A stretch of 64,000 bases of DNA from Paenibacillus pasadenensis (GTDB lineage Bacteria; Bacillota; Bacilli; Paenibacillales; Paenibacillaceae), in the NCBI RefSeq assembly GCF_023715725.1, contig NZ_JAMBOT010000009.1, positions 62,001-126,000 of the forward strand, read 5' to 3'. Shown here one piece after another: positions 41,911 through 50,300 of the stretch. The notes beneath the pieces were generated by a model. It was not told the origin of the DNA. It saw only the letters and a list, made by a program, of their open reading frames with translations, and made no database searches. Position 1 is the stretch's first letter. Every line of letters begins with the position of its first letter. The position numbers were made by a program, and so were the translations under genes.

Positions 41911-43059
41911 TTGCGCCAATCACTGATGCGCTTTGTAGCGTTGGCTTTATTGATCTCGACGAGTACAACGGCATTCAATGGATGCGGATCTCCCGGGAAA
42001 AAGGTCACGGTTATAAACAATCCTTCCGAATCCGTATACAACTCCAATCTACGGGTGATAAAAACGGTCGATATAGGACAGTATTGGCGCGGATTCGATT
42101 GGATCTCGGAGGACAGGTTCTTGTTAGTGAAACAATATGTCGATTTGGAACAGGGGAAGAATGCTGTTCGACCAGAAGACTCTTATGACATCTATTCACT
42201 GGCATCCATAGGGTTAAAAGCCAGCGACCCCTTGCGTAGCTTGGAGGAAATTAAAAAGGGAGATAAAGAGATCGGATTTATGAAGGCATCGCCGGGAAGC
42301 AGTCGCATTTTTTTTGTAGAGGGTACGGATTATAACCTGCCGAATGGTGTAGCCAAAATACTCAACCATTTAGAAGTTGTCACAGCCATTCAGTCGAATC
42401 CGGTAAAACTGAGAACTGGAACATGGGTTGATTACGATACGATCGCTTTTGTGACAAGAGCTGGAGGGGAAAAAATAAAGGAGTCTGTTTGTCTATATAA
42501 TTTCGACGGAACCAAAACGGTACTGACTCCTAAAGAAGGTTATATCTCTGACGTGAATTCGTTCGGCGGTATCTTGTACTATATCACTGTTGGTACAGAG
42601 GAGATTCGAAATGAGGTTATAGCTTATGATTCCAAGACGGGAAAGCAACGTATCATTATAGATGTGCCGCAGGCCCCTTTTGTTCAAAAAATATTTCCTT
42701 CCCCAAGAGGCGACAGGCTGGCTCTGCTTATGTCCGGAACCAATAAAAAAACAGGGCAATACGAATCGACCTTGCTCATTACCGATTTGGACGGCAATCA
42801 GAAGCTGCAAGTAAAAAGCAGTTCTATGTTCACAGCAAGCTGGACTCCGGACGGAAAGGGAATTCTTTATGAACGGAGGACCACTCCTGAATCAGCTACC
42901 GATGGGATTTACTTATTGGATGTAAATAGCGGCGGATCAACACTGATTGAACTTACAGACAAGGTTCCGACAGAATATAGCTGGAGCCCTTCGGGGAAAA
43001 AGCTTTTAATTAGCAAGTATAGGACGCAGTACGAAACGACAGTGGTATACTTCGATTAG
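41911..43059 (+). CDS. TolB-like beta-propeller lipoprotein
   Basis: The 382-residue protein has a signal segment ending in a lipobox-like FNGC (Cys near residue 25), followed by propeller-type repeats (FPSPRGDRLALL, ASWTPDGKGILYE, YSWSPSGKKLLIS). The start is a TTG at 41911 with AAGGAGG seven bases upstream. It is the third gene of the two-component operon and a paralogue of the secreted protein at 37466 (YWRGFDWISEDRFLL versus WSGLGWQAENKLFL). It probably works outside the membrane with the kinase. Confidence 0.8.
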   Translation: MRQSLMRFVALALLISTSTTAFNGCGSPGKKVTVINNPSESVYNSNLRVIKTVDIGQYWRGFDWISEDRFLLVKQYVDLEQGKNAVRPEDSYDIYSLASIGLKASDPLRSLEEIKKGDKEIGFMKASPGSSRIFFVEGTDYNLPNGVAKILNHLEVVTAIQSNPVKLRTGTWVDYDTIAFVTRAGGEKIKESVCLYNFDGTKTVLTPKEGYISDVNSFGGILYYITVGTEEIRNEVIAYDSKTGKQRIIIDVPQAPFVQKIFPSPRGDRLALLMSGTNKKTGQYESTLLITDLDGNQKLQVKSSSMFTASWTPDGKGILYERRTTPESATDGIYLLDVNSGGSTLIELTDKVPTEYSWSPSGKKLLISKYRTQYETTVVYFD

Positions 43060-43077
43060 AAGAAGGGGGTGCTGCCG

Positions 43078-43341
43078 ATGGAGCAAGAACAAGAGAGCGG
43101 ACAGCCGGTCCGCCAAGAGCAGCTGATCGCGCAATGGATGGTGGGCGAGATCCGCGACAAGGGATCGCTGCGCCAGGAGGACGCGATTGCCTACGTTCGG
43201 AGCCAGTATGGAGAGGCGTACGTGTTTGTGAACGAGCAGGGGAATGTTTCGCTGGAAAAGGAAGTGAAAAAAGCGTTCCGTAAGCTGCACCGAGGCCGCG
43301 TTGCGTGGGATAGGGACGGTTTTTTCTGGGCTTGGACCTAA
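43078..43341 (+). CDS. Small DUF6953-like protein
   Basis: This 87-residue soluble protein is acidic at the start with a helical core (LIAQWMVGEIRDKGSLRQEDAIAYVRSQYG) and ends KLHRGRVAWDRDGFFWAW. It fits the small DUF6953 family as I recall it. The ATG at 43078 follows AAGGGGGTG, 18 bases after the lipoprotein stop, so it is the last gene of the operon. Function unknown. Confidence 0.7.
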   Translation: MEQEQESGQPVRQEQLIAQWMVGEIRDKGSLRQEDAIAYVRSQYGEAYVFVNEQGNVSLEKEVKKAFRKLHRGRVAWDRDGFFWAWT

Positions 43342-43453
43342 CGTTGGCTGCCGCAGGCTGACAGAGAATAGCGGAGGAGCAGCGCTGCGCCTAGCTGGAA
43401 AAGCGGGAAATGACGCCGTTTTCAGCCATTTTTCCCTTTCGCTGGTGGGCTTG

Positions 43454-43483
43454 TTGCAATTGCTTTCATGAATATGCTACCAT
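43454..43483 (+). promoter_or_regulatory. Promoter of the cold-shock gene
   Basis: TTGCAA (43454-43459) and TACCAT (43478-43483) have an 18-base spacer. The implied leader is about 115 bases, as is common for csp genes; it holds a GTTATT-GTTC-AATAAC hairpin (43524-43539). Confidence 0.5.
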
Positions 43484-43602
43484 TACCGTAATAACCACTC
43501 GGCTGAATCTTCATATTAGTTGCGTTATTGTTCAATAACCGAATGAATATGTTGCATGTCAGATACAAAGGTTAGAACTTGCACGGGCAGGAGGTGTCAC
43601 AT

Positions 43603-43803
43603 ATGCAAAGAGGTACAGTGAAATGGTTCAACGCTGAGAAAGGCTACGGCTTTATCGAGGTTGAAGGCGGAAGCGACGTATTCGTACACTACTCCGCAAT
43701 CACGGGCGACGGCTTCAAAACTCTTGACGAAGGTCAAGCTGTTGAGTTCAACGTTGTTGACGGAAGCCGCGGACCACAAGCCGAGAACGTTGTGAAGCTG
43801 TAA
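43603..43803 (+). CDS. CspA/CspB family cold-shock protein
   Basis: The 66-residue single cold-shock domain is a typical RNA chaperone: RNP1 KGYGFIEV and RNP2 VFVHYSAI are intact, and it opens MQRGTVKWFNAEKGYGF. The ATG at 43603 has AGGAGGTG upstream; the frame extends to 43579 but that start lies before the Shine-Dalgarno. The long leader agrees with cold-shock regulation at the mRNA level. A strong terminator follows. Confidence 0.97.
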   Translation: MQRGTVKWFNAEKGYGFIEVEGGSDVFVHYSAITGDGFKTLDEGQAVEFNVVDGSRGPQAENVVKL

Positions 43804-43826
43804 GCTTCGTCAGCAATCGGACTTGT

Positions 43827-43875
43827 AAAAGCTGCTCCTTCTCATCCAGCTGGATGAGGGGGGCAGCTTTTTTTG
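43827..43875. terminator. Terminator between csp and ykoC
   Basis: AAAAGCTGC and GCAGCTTTT flank an inner CTCATCC/GGATGAG stem, followed by a T run; A residues on the other side make it usable for the convergent ykoC transcript. Confidence 0.9.
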
Positions 43876-43947
43876 TTTTCCGTAAACGGCTGTGCGAGGC
43901 CGGGCGGCTGCCCAGAAAGGCAAGGTGAAGCTATTGCGGATGCCCGG

Positions 43948-44739
43948 CTACCGCACATCGATGGCGCTCGTGAACGGCCCTATTTGTCCGAGCTGCCAAG
44001 CCAGAACGCTAGACAGTACGATATAGCCTGCGTACCAGACGTCGGCGCCAGTGAAGCTGTAGCGGTAATAGTAGGTGCGCACCCCGGAGCCGCTTCCAAA
44101 CCGCTTCGCCTCCATAGCGGCGGCTGTGCGGTGAGCGCGCCGGATGCACTGGGCCAGCAGCGGAATCGCGTACATGCGGAGCCGCTCGTAATAGCCTTTT
44201 AAGCCGCGTGGACGGCGTCCGCGAATTTGCAGCGACTGGCGCAGGATCAGGAATTCTCCAGCCAGCAGCGGCAGCATATTAAAGGCAGCCAAAAAGCTGT
44301 AGGCATACCGCGCAGGCAGACGGAGCTGCTGCATCAGCGAATAGAAGAGAGCGACCGGCCTCGTTGTCAGCGCAAACGTCAATCCAACTGCCGCCACCTG
44401 CAGCGAACGGAAGCCAAGATGCAGCCCCCGGTAAAAGCTTTCCTCCGAAATGCGGATTAGCCCGTAGCGGAACCAGACCGTATCCCCTGTGCCGAACATC
44501 ATCATGCCTGAAGCGGAGCTGACGAACAGCAGGAGGAAGGGCGAGGCGTACAGCAGCAGGCGCAGCGGGGGATGTCCGGTGAACAGCAGAGGCAGCAAAG
44601 CCGCAGCCGTCAATAATATCATAACGTTAAGATTATGCGTGAAAAGCACTAGCACAAAAAGCAGCGCGGATACCATGAGCTTATGAGCGGGGTTAACCCG
44701 GTGCAGCCAGGTTTGCCGGTGCGGGAAGGTCAGGTTCAT
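43948..44739 (-). CDS. ykoC: YkoC-like ECF transporter transmembrane protein
   Basis: The 263-residue membrane protein is of the energy-coupling-factor T-component type, with about five to six helices, an NPAHKL start segment and the EcfT-like signatures LQIRGRRPRGLKGYYERL and AMEAKRFGSG, which contact the ATPases. It is the last gene of the leftward ykoE-ykoD-ykoC operon and overlaps ykoD by four bases. With YkoD and YkoE it takes up hydroxymethylpyrimidine or another thiamine precursor. Confidence 0.9.
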   Translation of the reverse strand: MNLTFPHRQTWLHRVNPAHKLMVSALLFVLVLFTHNLNVMILLTAAALLPLLFTGHPPLRLLLYASPFLLLFVSSASGMMMFGTGDTVWFRYGLIRISEESFYRGLHLGFRSLQVAAVGLTFALTTRPVALFYSLMQQLRLPARYAYSFLAAFNMLPLLAGEFLILRQSLQIRGRRPRGLKGYYERLRMYAIPLLAQCIRRAHRTAAAMEAKRFGSGSGVRTYYYRYSFTGADVWYAGYIVLSSVLAWQLGQIGPFTSAIDVR

Positions 44740-46427
44740 TCCGGCAAACCTCCTTTAAAAGAAAGAGAAGCCGTGGTAGAGGCGGCCGAAGGGGTTGCTG
44801 CTGTAAAAGGGACTGCATGCACCTGTCCGTCCTCTACCAGCCAATGACGGGTTGTAAAACGCCGCACCAGCTCGCCGTCATGCGTAATCATGACGATGGC
44901 GCAGCCGTCTCTTCTCAGCTCCTCCAAATGCTCCATCATGGCAGCTGTGCCCGCCGCATCAAGGCCAAAGGTCGGTTCGTCGAGCAGCAGCAGCCGCTGG
45001 CCGCGCGCCATGGCGGAAGCGACGCTGAGGCGACGTTTCTGCCCCATGGACAGCTGGTAGGGATGGCGGGAGCCGAGGCCGTTCAGGCGAAATCGGCTCA
45101 TGAGCTGACGGACATGAGCGTCCCGTATTTCTCCCTGCAGCGTGTCCGGCAGCGAGTAGTCCAATTCGTCGCGGACGCTGTCGGTGACGAGCTGAAACTC
45201 CGGATTTTGAAAGCAGTAGGCGGCATGCTCGGCTGCCTGTTTTGCCTTGCGCAGCCGCTGCTCCGGCACGCCGCATAAGCATAGCCGCCCTTCGCTGCGG
45301 ACAAGCCGCATTATGGCGAGCAGCAGCGTGCTTTTCCCCGCGCCGTTGGCGCCGGTTACGGCGATCCAGTCGCCGGGATAAACAAACAGCTTGCCGGTGC
45401 GGACTTTCGCTGCGCGGCCGCGCAGGCCGGCGAAGCCGTCCAGCTCCAGCAGCGGGGCCGGAGCTGCCGCCGCCAGCTGGGCGGAGCCAGAGTCAGCGGA
45501 CTGGGGCTGCGCTTGTTGGGCAGCGGCGGATGGCGCGGTTGGCTGCGTCTGCTCCATGTCTGTTGAACCAGCTATGCCTGCTGAGCCTGCTGCCAGCTCA
45601 AGCTCAGCTCCTGCGCTGCAGATGGTTTTAGCTGTGCCGGGAGCGACGAGCTTCGGAAGATGCCCCTCGAGCCGATCGGCTGCGTAATCTTCCCAGAAGC
45701 CGGGATACCAGATGCCGTATTGCTGCAGCTGGCTGCGGCAGTCGCGGAATATGACATCCGGCGGAGCGTCGGCTTCGAAAGAGCCGTCTGGAGCGAACAG
45801 CAGGATGCGATCCATGTCATCGGCAATAAGCCCGATTTTATGCTCCACAATGATTACGGTCCGTCCTTCCCAGATGCGCCTGAGCGCGTCCCATACTTGA
45901 GCTGTGCCTTCCTCGTCGAGCAGCGCGGTCGGTTCGTCAAGCAGCAGCGTATCGGGCTCTACGGCCAGCATGGAGGCGACCGCCAGCCGCTGCTTCATGC
46001 CCTGAGACAGGGTTGCAATCGGCGTATGAGGATCGTCCAGTTTTAACCCGGCCTCTTCCAGGCAGCGCGCGATGAACGCGGGCATCCGCTCCTGCGGGAC
46101 GCCGCGGTTCTCCAGCGCAAAAGCAAGCTCCTCGTCCGCATAGGGCATGCAGAACTGGGCGTCGGGGTCCTGGAACACATACCCTGCCCGTTCCGGCACG
46201 ATGAGGCGGTCTGCCTTCAGCGGGATCGGAATGGCCGCGGGGGCGAGCCCGCCAAGCACCTGCAGCAGCGTTGACTTGCCGCAGCCGCTCGGCCCGAGCA
46301 GGAGAACCTTTTCGCCGTGCCGGATCGTTACATTTAGTCCTTGGAAAAGCAGCGGAGATTGTTCACCGGGATATTTGAGCCGCAGGCGTTCCGCCATGAC
46401 GGCTACAGGACTCGCAGCAGCGGTCAT
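44736..46427 (-). CDS. ykoD: YkoD-like double ABC ATPase
   Basis: This 563-residue protein has two fused ABC ATPase domains: Walker A LLGPSGCGKST (near residue 41) and GANGAGKST (near 360), signatures LSQGMKQRLAV and LSMGQKRRLSV, and Walker B LLLDEPTALLD and LLLDEPTFGLD. The two halves are joined by a ~60-residue Ala/Ser/Gln-rich linker that looks unstructured. It powers the thiamine-precursor ECF transporter. It starts three bases after ykoE and overlaps ykoC by four. Confidence 0.93.
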   Translation of the reverse strand: MTAAASPVAVMAERLRLKYPGEQSPLLFQGLNVTIRHGEKVLLLGPSGCGKSTLLQVLGGLAPAAIPIPLKADRLIVPERAGYVFQDPDAQFCMPYADEELAFALENRGVPQERMPAFIARCLEEAGLKLDDPHTPIATLSQGMKQRLAVASMLAVEPDTLLLDEPTALLDEEGTAQVWDALRRIWEGRTVIIVEHKIGLIADDMDRILLFAPDGSFEADAPPDVIFRDCRSQLQQYGIWYPGFWEDYAADRLEGHLPKLVAPGTAKTICSAGAELELAAGSAGIAGSTDMEQTQPTAPSAAAQQAQPQSADSGSAQLAAAAPAPLLELDGFAGLRGRAAKVRTGKLFVYPGDWIAVTGANGAGKSTLLLAIMRLVRSEGRLCLCGVPEQRLRKAKQAAEHAAYCFQNPEFQLVTDSVRDELDYSLPDTLQGEIRDAHVRQLMSRFRLNGLGSRHPYQLSMGQKRRLSVASAMARGQRLLLLDEPTFGLDAAGTAAMMEHLEELRRDGCAIVMITHDGELVRRFTTRHWLVEDGQVHAVPFTAATPSAASTTASLSFKGGLPE

Positions 46428-46430
46428 CGG

Positions 46431-47036
46431 TTAGTTCCCCAGAGCGTCATAGTCTTTGGCGGATGCAGGCCGCAGCAAATTGACGACGCCGGTGCGCTCC
46501 AAAGCGCGGGCCAGCGCCCAGGCGAACAGGCCGGCGATGACGAGGCTGCCCAGCAGACGCATGGAGATAAACAGCGCATAATTCCAGAACGCCAGCTGGT
46601 CAATGTAGCCGTAATGCCGGTCGATGAAAATCGAAGCGGTGGCGGAGCCTAAGGATGCCAGGACGGCAACGACCGGACCGGCCTTGCGGTAAAGGAACAG
46701 CGCGAAGAACAGCTCGGCTCCCAGTCCCTGGAACAGGCCGTACCAGAGCGTGGAGATTCCCCAAGAGCCGCCGAGAAAAGCCTCAATTGCGGCGGCAGAC
46801 ACTTCGGCGAGAATGGCTGCGCCCGGTTTGCGGATTAACAGAAACGCAAATGTGCCGGCCATGAACCACATGCCGTAGCTGAGCTGTTCGGCGTGCAGGC
46901 CAAGCGGTTTCAGAAGGTCGTACATCGGGCCCCAGATTTTGTAGATCAGGCCGAAAACGACGGAGATGACGATCGTGACGAGAATGTCAGTCAGCGTCAA
47001 TCCTTTGGATCTTTTTGATGCGGTGGACATGGACAT
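46431..47036 (-). CDS. ykoE: YkoE-like thiamine-precursor substrate-binding membrane protein
   Basis: This is a 201-residue S-component with about five to six helices (LTLTDILVTIVISVVFGLIYKIWG, GLFQGLGAELFFALFLY). YkoE families recognise hydroxymethylpyrimidine/thiamine compounds. The ATG at 47036 has AAAGGAAG upstream (the next ATG is two codons later). It is the first gene of the operon, about 350 bases downstream of a TPP riboswitch, which agrees with the predicted substrate. Confidence 0.92.
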   Translation of the reverse strand: MSMSTASKRSKGLTLTDILVTIVISVVFGLIYKIWGPMYDLLKPLGLHAEQLSYGMWFMAGTFAFLLIRKPGAAILAEVSAAAIEAFLGGSWGISTLWYGLFQGLGAELFFALFLYRKAGPVVAVLASLGSATASIFIDRHYGYIDQLAFWNYALFISMRLLGSLVIAGLFAWALARALERTGVVNLLRPASAKDYDALGN

Positions 47037-47081
47037 CAGCTTCCTTTCGGATCGGGAAATGGAGCTTCCACAGCTGCATGG

Positions 47082-47192
47082 CGTTAAAAGTCCGGTGAAT
47101 CCCGCGCAAAGCCGAAGACAGAGCCTCAGAAGCGCCGGCGTTTCAAGGAAACGGATAAGGCCAGCGATCGGAGGACGGTTTTGACGGAGCGC
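47082..47192. repeat. Dyad-type intergenic repeat (copy 2), inside the ykoE leader
   Basis: It shares with 16078-16197 the segment GAAGCG(C/T)C(A/G)GCGTT and the core CAGCGATCGGAGG (47162-47174), and continues similarly with TTG-CG-AGCG. The copy is diverged and shorter. It is transcribed as part of the riboswitch leader, between terminator and ykoE. Confidence 0.5.
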
Positions 47193-47231
47193 GTACGGTT
47201 CATCGGTCTTTTAAATCTCGGCTGGAAATGC

Positions 47232-47256
47232 AAAAAAGCCGCCGGGAACCCGGCGG
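47232..47256 (-). terminator. Expression-platform terminator of the TPP riboswitch
   Basis: CCGCCGGG and CCCGGCGG arms with a two-base loop (47239-47256) are followed on the leftward strand by six T (A run 47232-47237). It lies between the aptamer and ykoE. Confidence 0.85.
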
Positions 47257-47390
47257 TTAGATTGAACGAAGTTGGCGCGCATGACCGCCGTCTCCCGCTT
47301 GCGGCAAGGACGGCAAAGCTTCTAGCCCTCCTCCCGGCGGCTCCAGATGGAATCTGGGCGCGGCGGTTCGGGAGCGAAGCCTGACGTGCG

Positions 47391-47488
47391 CGATGCATTC
47401 TCTCTACGCTGGCATTACCCAGATCAGATCAATGGTCAGCGGCATACGGCCGCAGTCTCAGCCCGACTTCATCGAGCCCCCATGCATG
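47391..47488 (-). promoter_or_regulatory. TPP riboswitch (THI box)
   Basis: On the leftward strand the conserved TPP aptamer elements are present in order: GGGGGCTC, GGGCTGAGA, TTGATCTGATCTGGGTAATG and CCAGCGTAG, closed by ATGCAT/ATGCAT ends. It controls ykoEDC: with thiamine pyrophosphate bound, the downstream terminator should form and stop transcription. Confidence 0.95.
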
Positions 47489-47504
47489 CTATGAAATTGA
47501 GTTA

Positions 47505-47533
47505 ACTATAGCTTGAAAATAGTTTTGTGGCAA
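47505..47533 (-). promoter_or_regulatory. Promoter of the TPP riboswitch / ykoEDC operon
   Basis: On the leftward strand TTGCCA and TATAGT are separated by 17 bases, just upstream of the aptamer. The rest of the gap, 47534-47847, shows no gene. Confidence 0.75.
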
Positions 47534-47847
47534 TAGGAGGAAAAAACTCTCCGCATTGGGGAGCTGGATGGTGATCGGTGAGTGTAGCTCGAGTTGGGAG
47601 GGCGCCGTCGTCGCGGCGGCAGGGTGAGAGGCGGATTATTTTAGCGGGAACAGAGTGAGGTGCGGGCTGAGGGGAAGGTGAGAAGAATTATTATGGCATG
47701 CAGTACGGGACGGGAAGACAGGGTATTTGGAAGCGAAATATCGGACAGACAGGCGAGGGTAATTGGAAGCAAAGCAGGGTGCAATGGGGTGAAGTTGCAT
47801 CGGGGCTTGAGCGCGGGTAAGCTGGATATATGAGGAGGGATTGGCGA

Positions 47848-48744
47848 ATGAAATATAGACGATTAGGAAAAACCGAGCTGGACGTTTCTGTAGTTGGCAT
47901 CGGCACCTGGCAGTTCGGCGGCGAATGGGGTATGGATTTTTCACAGGATGATGTGGATGCGATCCTCGACAAAGGCGCGGAGCTTGGCATTAATCTAATT
48001 GATACGGCGGAATGTTACGGAGATCATCTGTCGGAGCAGTTCATCGGCCGGTATTTGAGCCGCCGCAAGCGCGAGGATTGGATCGTCGCCACGAAGTTCG
48101 GCCATCATTTCCATGAGCGCTTCACCCGTACGGATGTGTTCTCGGCGGAAGACGTCGTGCGCCAGCTGGACGGCTCGTTAAAGGCGCTGCAAACCGACTA
48201 TATCGATCTGTACCAGTTCCATTCCGGGCCGGATTCGTCGTTTGACAACGATGAGCTGTGGACAGTGCTGGACAAGCAGGTGCAGGCGGGCAAAATCCGC
48301 CACTTGGGCACGTCCATCGGCAGCAACGACAATCTCCATCAGACGGAAGCCTCCACGCGTGTCGGCTCCAAGGCTATCCAAGTGGTGTATAACCGCCTCG
48401 ACCGCAAGCCGGAGGAGCGGGTATTTCCTTCCTGCCAAGAGCAGGACCTCGGCGTACTGGCGCGCGTTCCGCTGGCGAGCGGTTATTTGAGCGGTAAATA
48501 CAAGCCGGGTACGGAATTCGGCGCCAACGACGTGCGGCATCGCCACGATCCTGAGCTGGTGCGCAGCCGTCTGGAAGAGGTTCAGCAGATCGCGCGCAAC
48601 GAAGTGCCGGAAGGCGTGGACATGGCGGCATGGGCGCTGGCGTGGTGCCTTCGCCACCCTGCCGTCACCAGCGTCATCCCTGGCTGCAAAAATCCGGAGC
48701 AGGTCCAGCGCAATGCTGAAGCGGTGGAGCTTGTAGAAAACTAA
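47848..48744 (+). CDS. Aldo/keto reductase
   Basis: This 298-residue NADPH-dependent oxidoreductase has a TIM barrel. The catalytic Tyr/Asp/Lys context is visible (NLIDTAECYGDHLSE, VATKFGHHFH) along with the family opening MKYRRLGKTELDVSVVGIGTW and the end motif AWALAWCLRHPAVTSVIPGCKNPEQV. I use ATG 47848, eight bases after GAGGAGGG; ATG 47830 overlaps that Shine-Dalgarno. It stands alone with a terminator. The physiological substrate is unknown. Confidence 0.93.
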   Translation: MKYRRLGKTELDVSVVGIGTWQFGGEWGMDFSQDDVDAILDKGAELGINLIDTAECYGDHLSEQFIGRYLSRRKREDWIVATKFGHHFHERFTRTDVFSAEDVVRQLDGSLKALQTDYIDLYQFHSGPDSSFDNDELWTVLDKQVQAGKIRHLGTSIGSNDNLHQTEASTRVGSKAIQVVYNRLDRKPEERVFPSCQEQDLGVLARVPLASGYLSGKYKPGTEFGANDVRHRHDPELVRSRLEEVQQIARNEVPEGVDMAAWALAWCLRHPAVTSVIPGCKNPEQVQRNAEAVELVEN

Positions 48745-48746
48745 TA

Positions 48747-48784
48747 GAAAAGCCGGCTTCCGCGTATGCGGGGCCGGTTTTTTT
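48747..48784 (+). terminator. Terminator after the aldo/keto reductase gene
   Basis: GCCGG...CCGC and GCGG...CCGG arms around a GTAT loop are followed by seven T. Confidence 0.9.
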
Positions 48785-48997
48785 GCAGCAAATAGGGGGG
48801 GCTGTCAGGGTGTCGGGTATACGGGCTGCTGCGGCGGATACGGGCGTTGTAGCTAATGGAATGGCTAGCTCAGCTGGAAGCCGATAGGCGGCTTGTGCGA
48901 GTGCTGGTATAAATGCTGCTAAGATGGAATGGCTCATTTCGCAGAGTATTGAACTAGTCGTATGAGTGCTAATACAGTGTTTTGGCTTATTTCGAGG

Positions 48998-49245
48998 CTA
49001 ACGCAATTGAGAGAGCTCGTCCGGGTGCTAGCTAATACAGTGGAATGGATCTTTCCCGCAGCTAACGCAACTGAGAGAGCTTATTCGGCGTAAATAGCTC
49101 ATTTTTGAAATGTAACGAAACTGAGCGGTCTTATCCCTCTTTTTTAAGTGGGAAATTCCCCGTTTACCGCCATATAACGCATCCCAGTTGCGTTAAAATT
49201 TTCAAACTCGCTTAAATGGGTAAATAACGCATCCTAGTTGCGTTA
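48998..49245. repeat. Direct-then-inverted array with 50-bp period (copy 2)
   Basis: Forward units containing TAACGCAA(C/T)TGAG start at 48998, 49062 and 49112 (the last as TAACGAAACTGAG). Inverted units containing AGTTGCGTTA start at 49175 and 49225, again 50 bases apart; each of these also carries TAACGCA on its left side, so it can form its own hairpin. The layout matches 8592-8776. It fills most of the gene-free stretch 48785-49404. Confidence 0.75.
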
Positions 49246-49404
49246 GAATTGGCGCGGGTTACTTCAGGTAGTGAGCAATGGTACTTTTCAAACGACTATA
49301 ATGAAATACGGATATTCCCCGATCTGCAGGCTCCCTTTAGCAGTCCCCTCAATCGTAATCTCGGTCTTAAATACATTCGCTCGCTTGTCATTCTAGAATT
49401 CTTA

Positions 49405-50058
49405 CTATATGGATAGACTCCTCGTATTTCCGTCGCATACGTCCACCGTACAAGGTACGGTGAAGCCGTATCGCTTGTCCGATCCAAACCAAACTCTCCC
49501 GCTAGCAGCCAGTATGAACAGGCCGTCTTCATCCCCTACAGCCGCGAAGTTAGGGTAACTGGACTTATATCCTTCAATGGTTACTTTAGATTGAATTAAA
49601 CTTTTTACAGCCGGAACATCCTCTATGACGAGCCCGATCTCGCTAATCCCAACCAGGCTGCCGGAGGAAAACGCAGGCGAGTCTGAATGCGGAAGATTAT
49701 GACGGGCTATAAACTCAACGATATTGCCGGCAGGATCGAGAAAATAAACCGAGGTGGCATTCCAGGTAGCGGAATACTCTTTGCAGGTGCCGTTTGGGAG
49801 CTGCTGCAAGCTCACTCCTCTGGACAGAAGCCATTTAAGCGACTCTTCCAGCTGATCTCCCGGCACATTAAAGGCAAAATGGTAAAACGGTTGCTCTCCT
49901 GAATGTTCTGTACGCGTAAATGTGAGTTGGGAGCGCCCGGCCCGAATCGTGAACTCATCGTTTGATTGATGCAAAATACGTAGAGAAAGAGTGCTCGTGT
50001 AAAACTTGTGAAGCAGCTCTAATTCATGGGTTAAAAGCCTCAGATGTTGTATGTTCAT
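49405..50058 (-). CDS. VOC (glyoxalase/dioxygenase fold) family protein
   Basis: The 217-residue protein is built of two vicinal-oxygen-chelate modules. The first reads HLRLLTHELELLHKFYTSTLSLRIL with a strand PFYHFAFNVPGDQLEESLKWL and VYFLDPAGNIVEFIAR; the second starts at SLVGISEIGLVIEDV. Putative metal-side His and Glu residues are present (HFAF, NIVEF). The reaction is unknown; members include glyoxalases, dioxygenases and resistance proteins. The ATG at 50058 follows GGAGAGATGAG. It is divergent from the D-amino-acid operon. Confidence 0.85.
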   Translation of the reverse strand: MNIQHLRLLTHELELLHKFYTSTLSLRILHQSNDEFTIRAGRSQLTFTRTEHSGEQPFYHFAFNVPGDQLEESLKWLLSRGVSLQQLPNGTCKEYSATWNATSVYFLDPAGNIVEFIARHNLPHSDSPAFSSGSLVGISEIGLVIEDVPAVKSLIQSKVTIEGYKSSYPNFAAVGDEDGLFILAASGRVWFGSDKRYGFTVPCTVDVCDGNTRSLSI

Positions 50059-50300
50059 CTCATCTCTCCAATATTTAATATGTGAAAAAAATTAGAAGAT
50101 TAACATGGCGGGCTACATCGAATTTTCATCTTAGGGTTGGATTTTAACATATACAAATGGTAAAAACGACCAGTAAATGAACTGACAAAATTTAAGGAAT
50201 CAGAAAAAAAGTTTGCTAGTTTTGCGTGAGCGGGTGTAGGATGAGATCGTTGAAGCGTTGTAAGCGCTTTTCTGGGTTTTGGAAAGGGGGAAGAAAAGGA

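Noticed and set aside
47636..47944. Small leftward open frame between ykoE leader and the aldo/keto reductase
   Set aside because: No ribosome-binding site, overlaps the reductase start, and no homology recognised.
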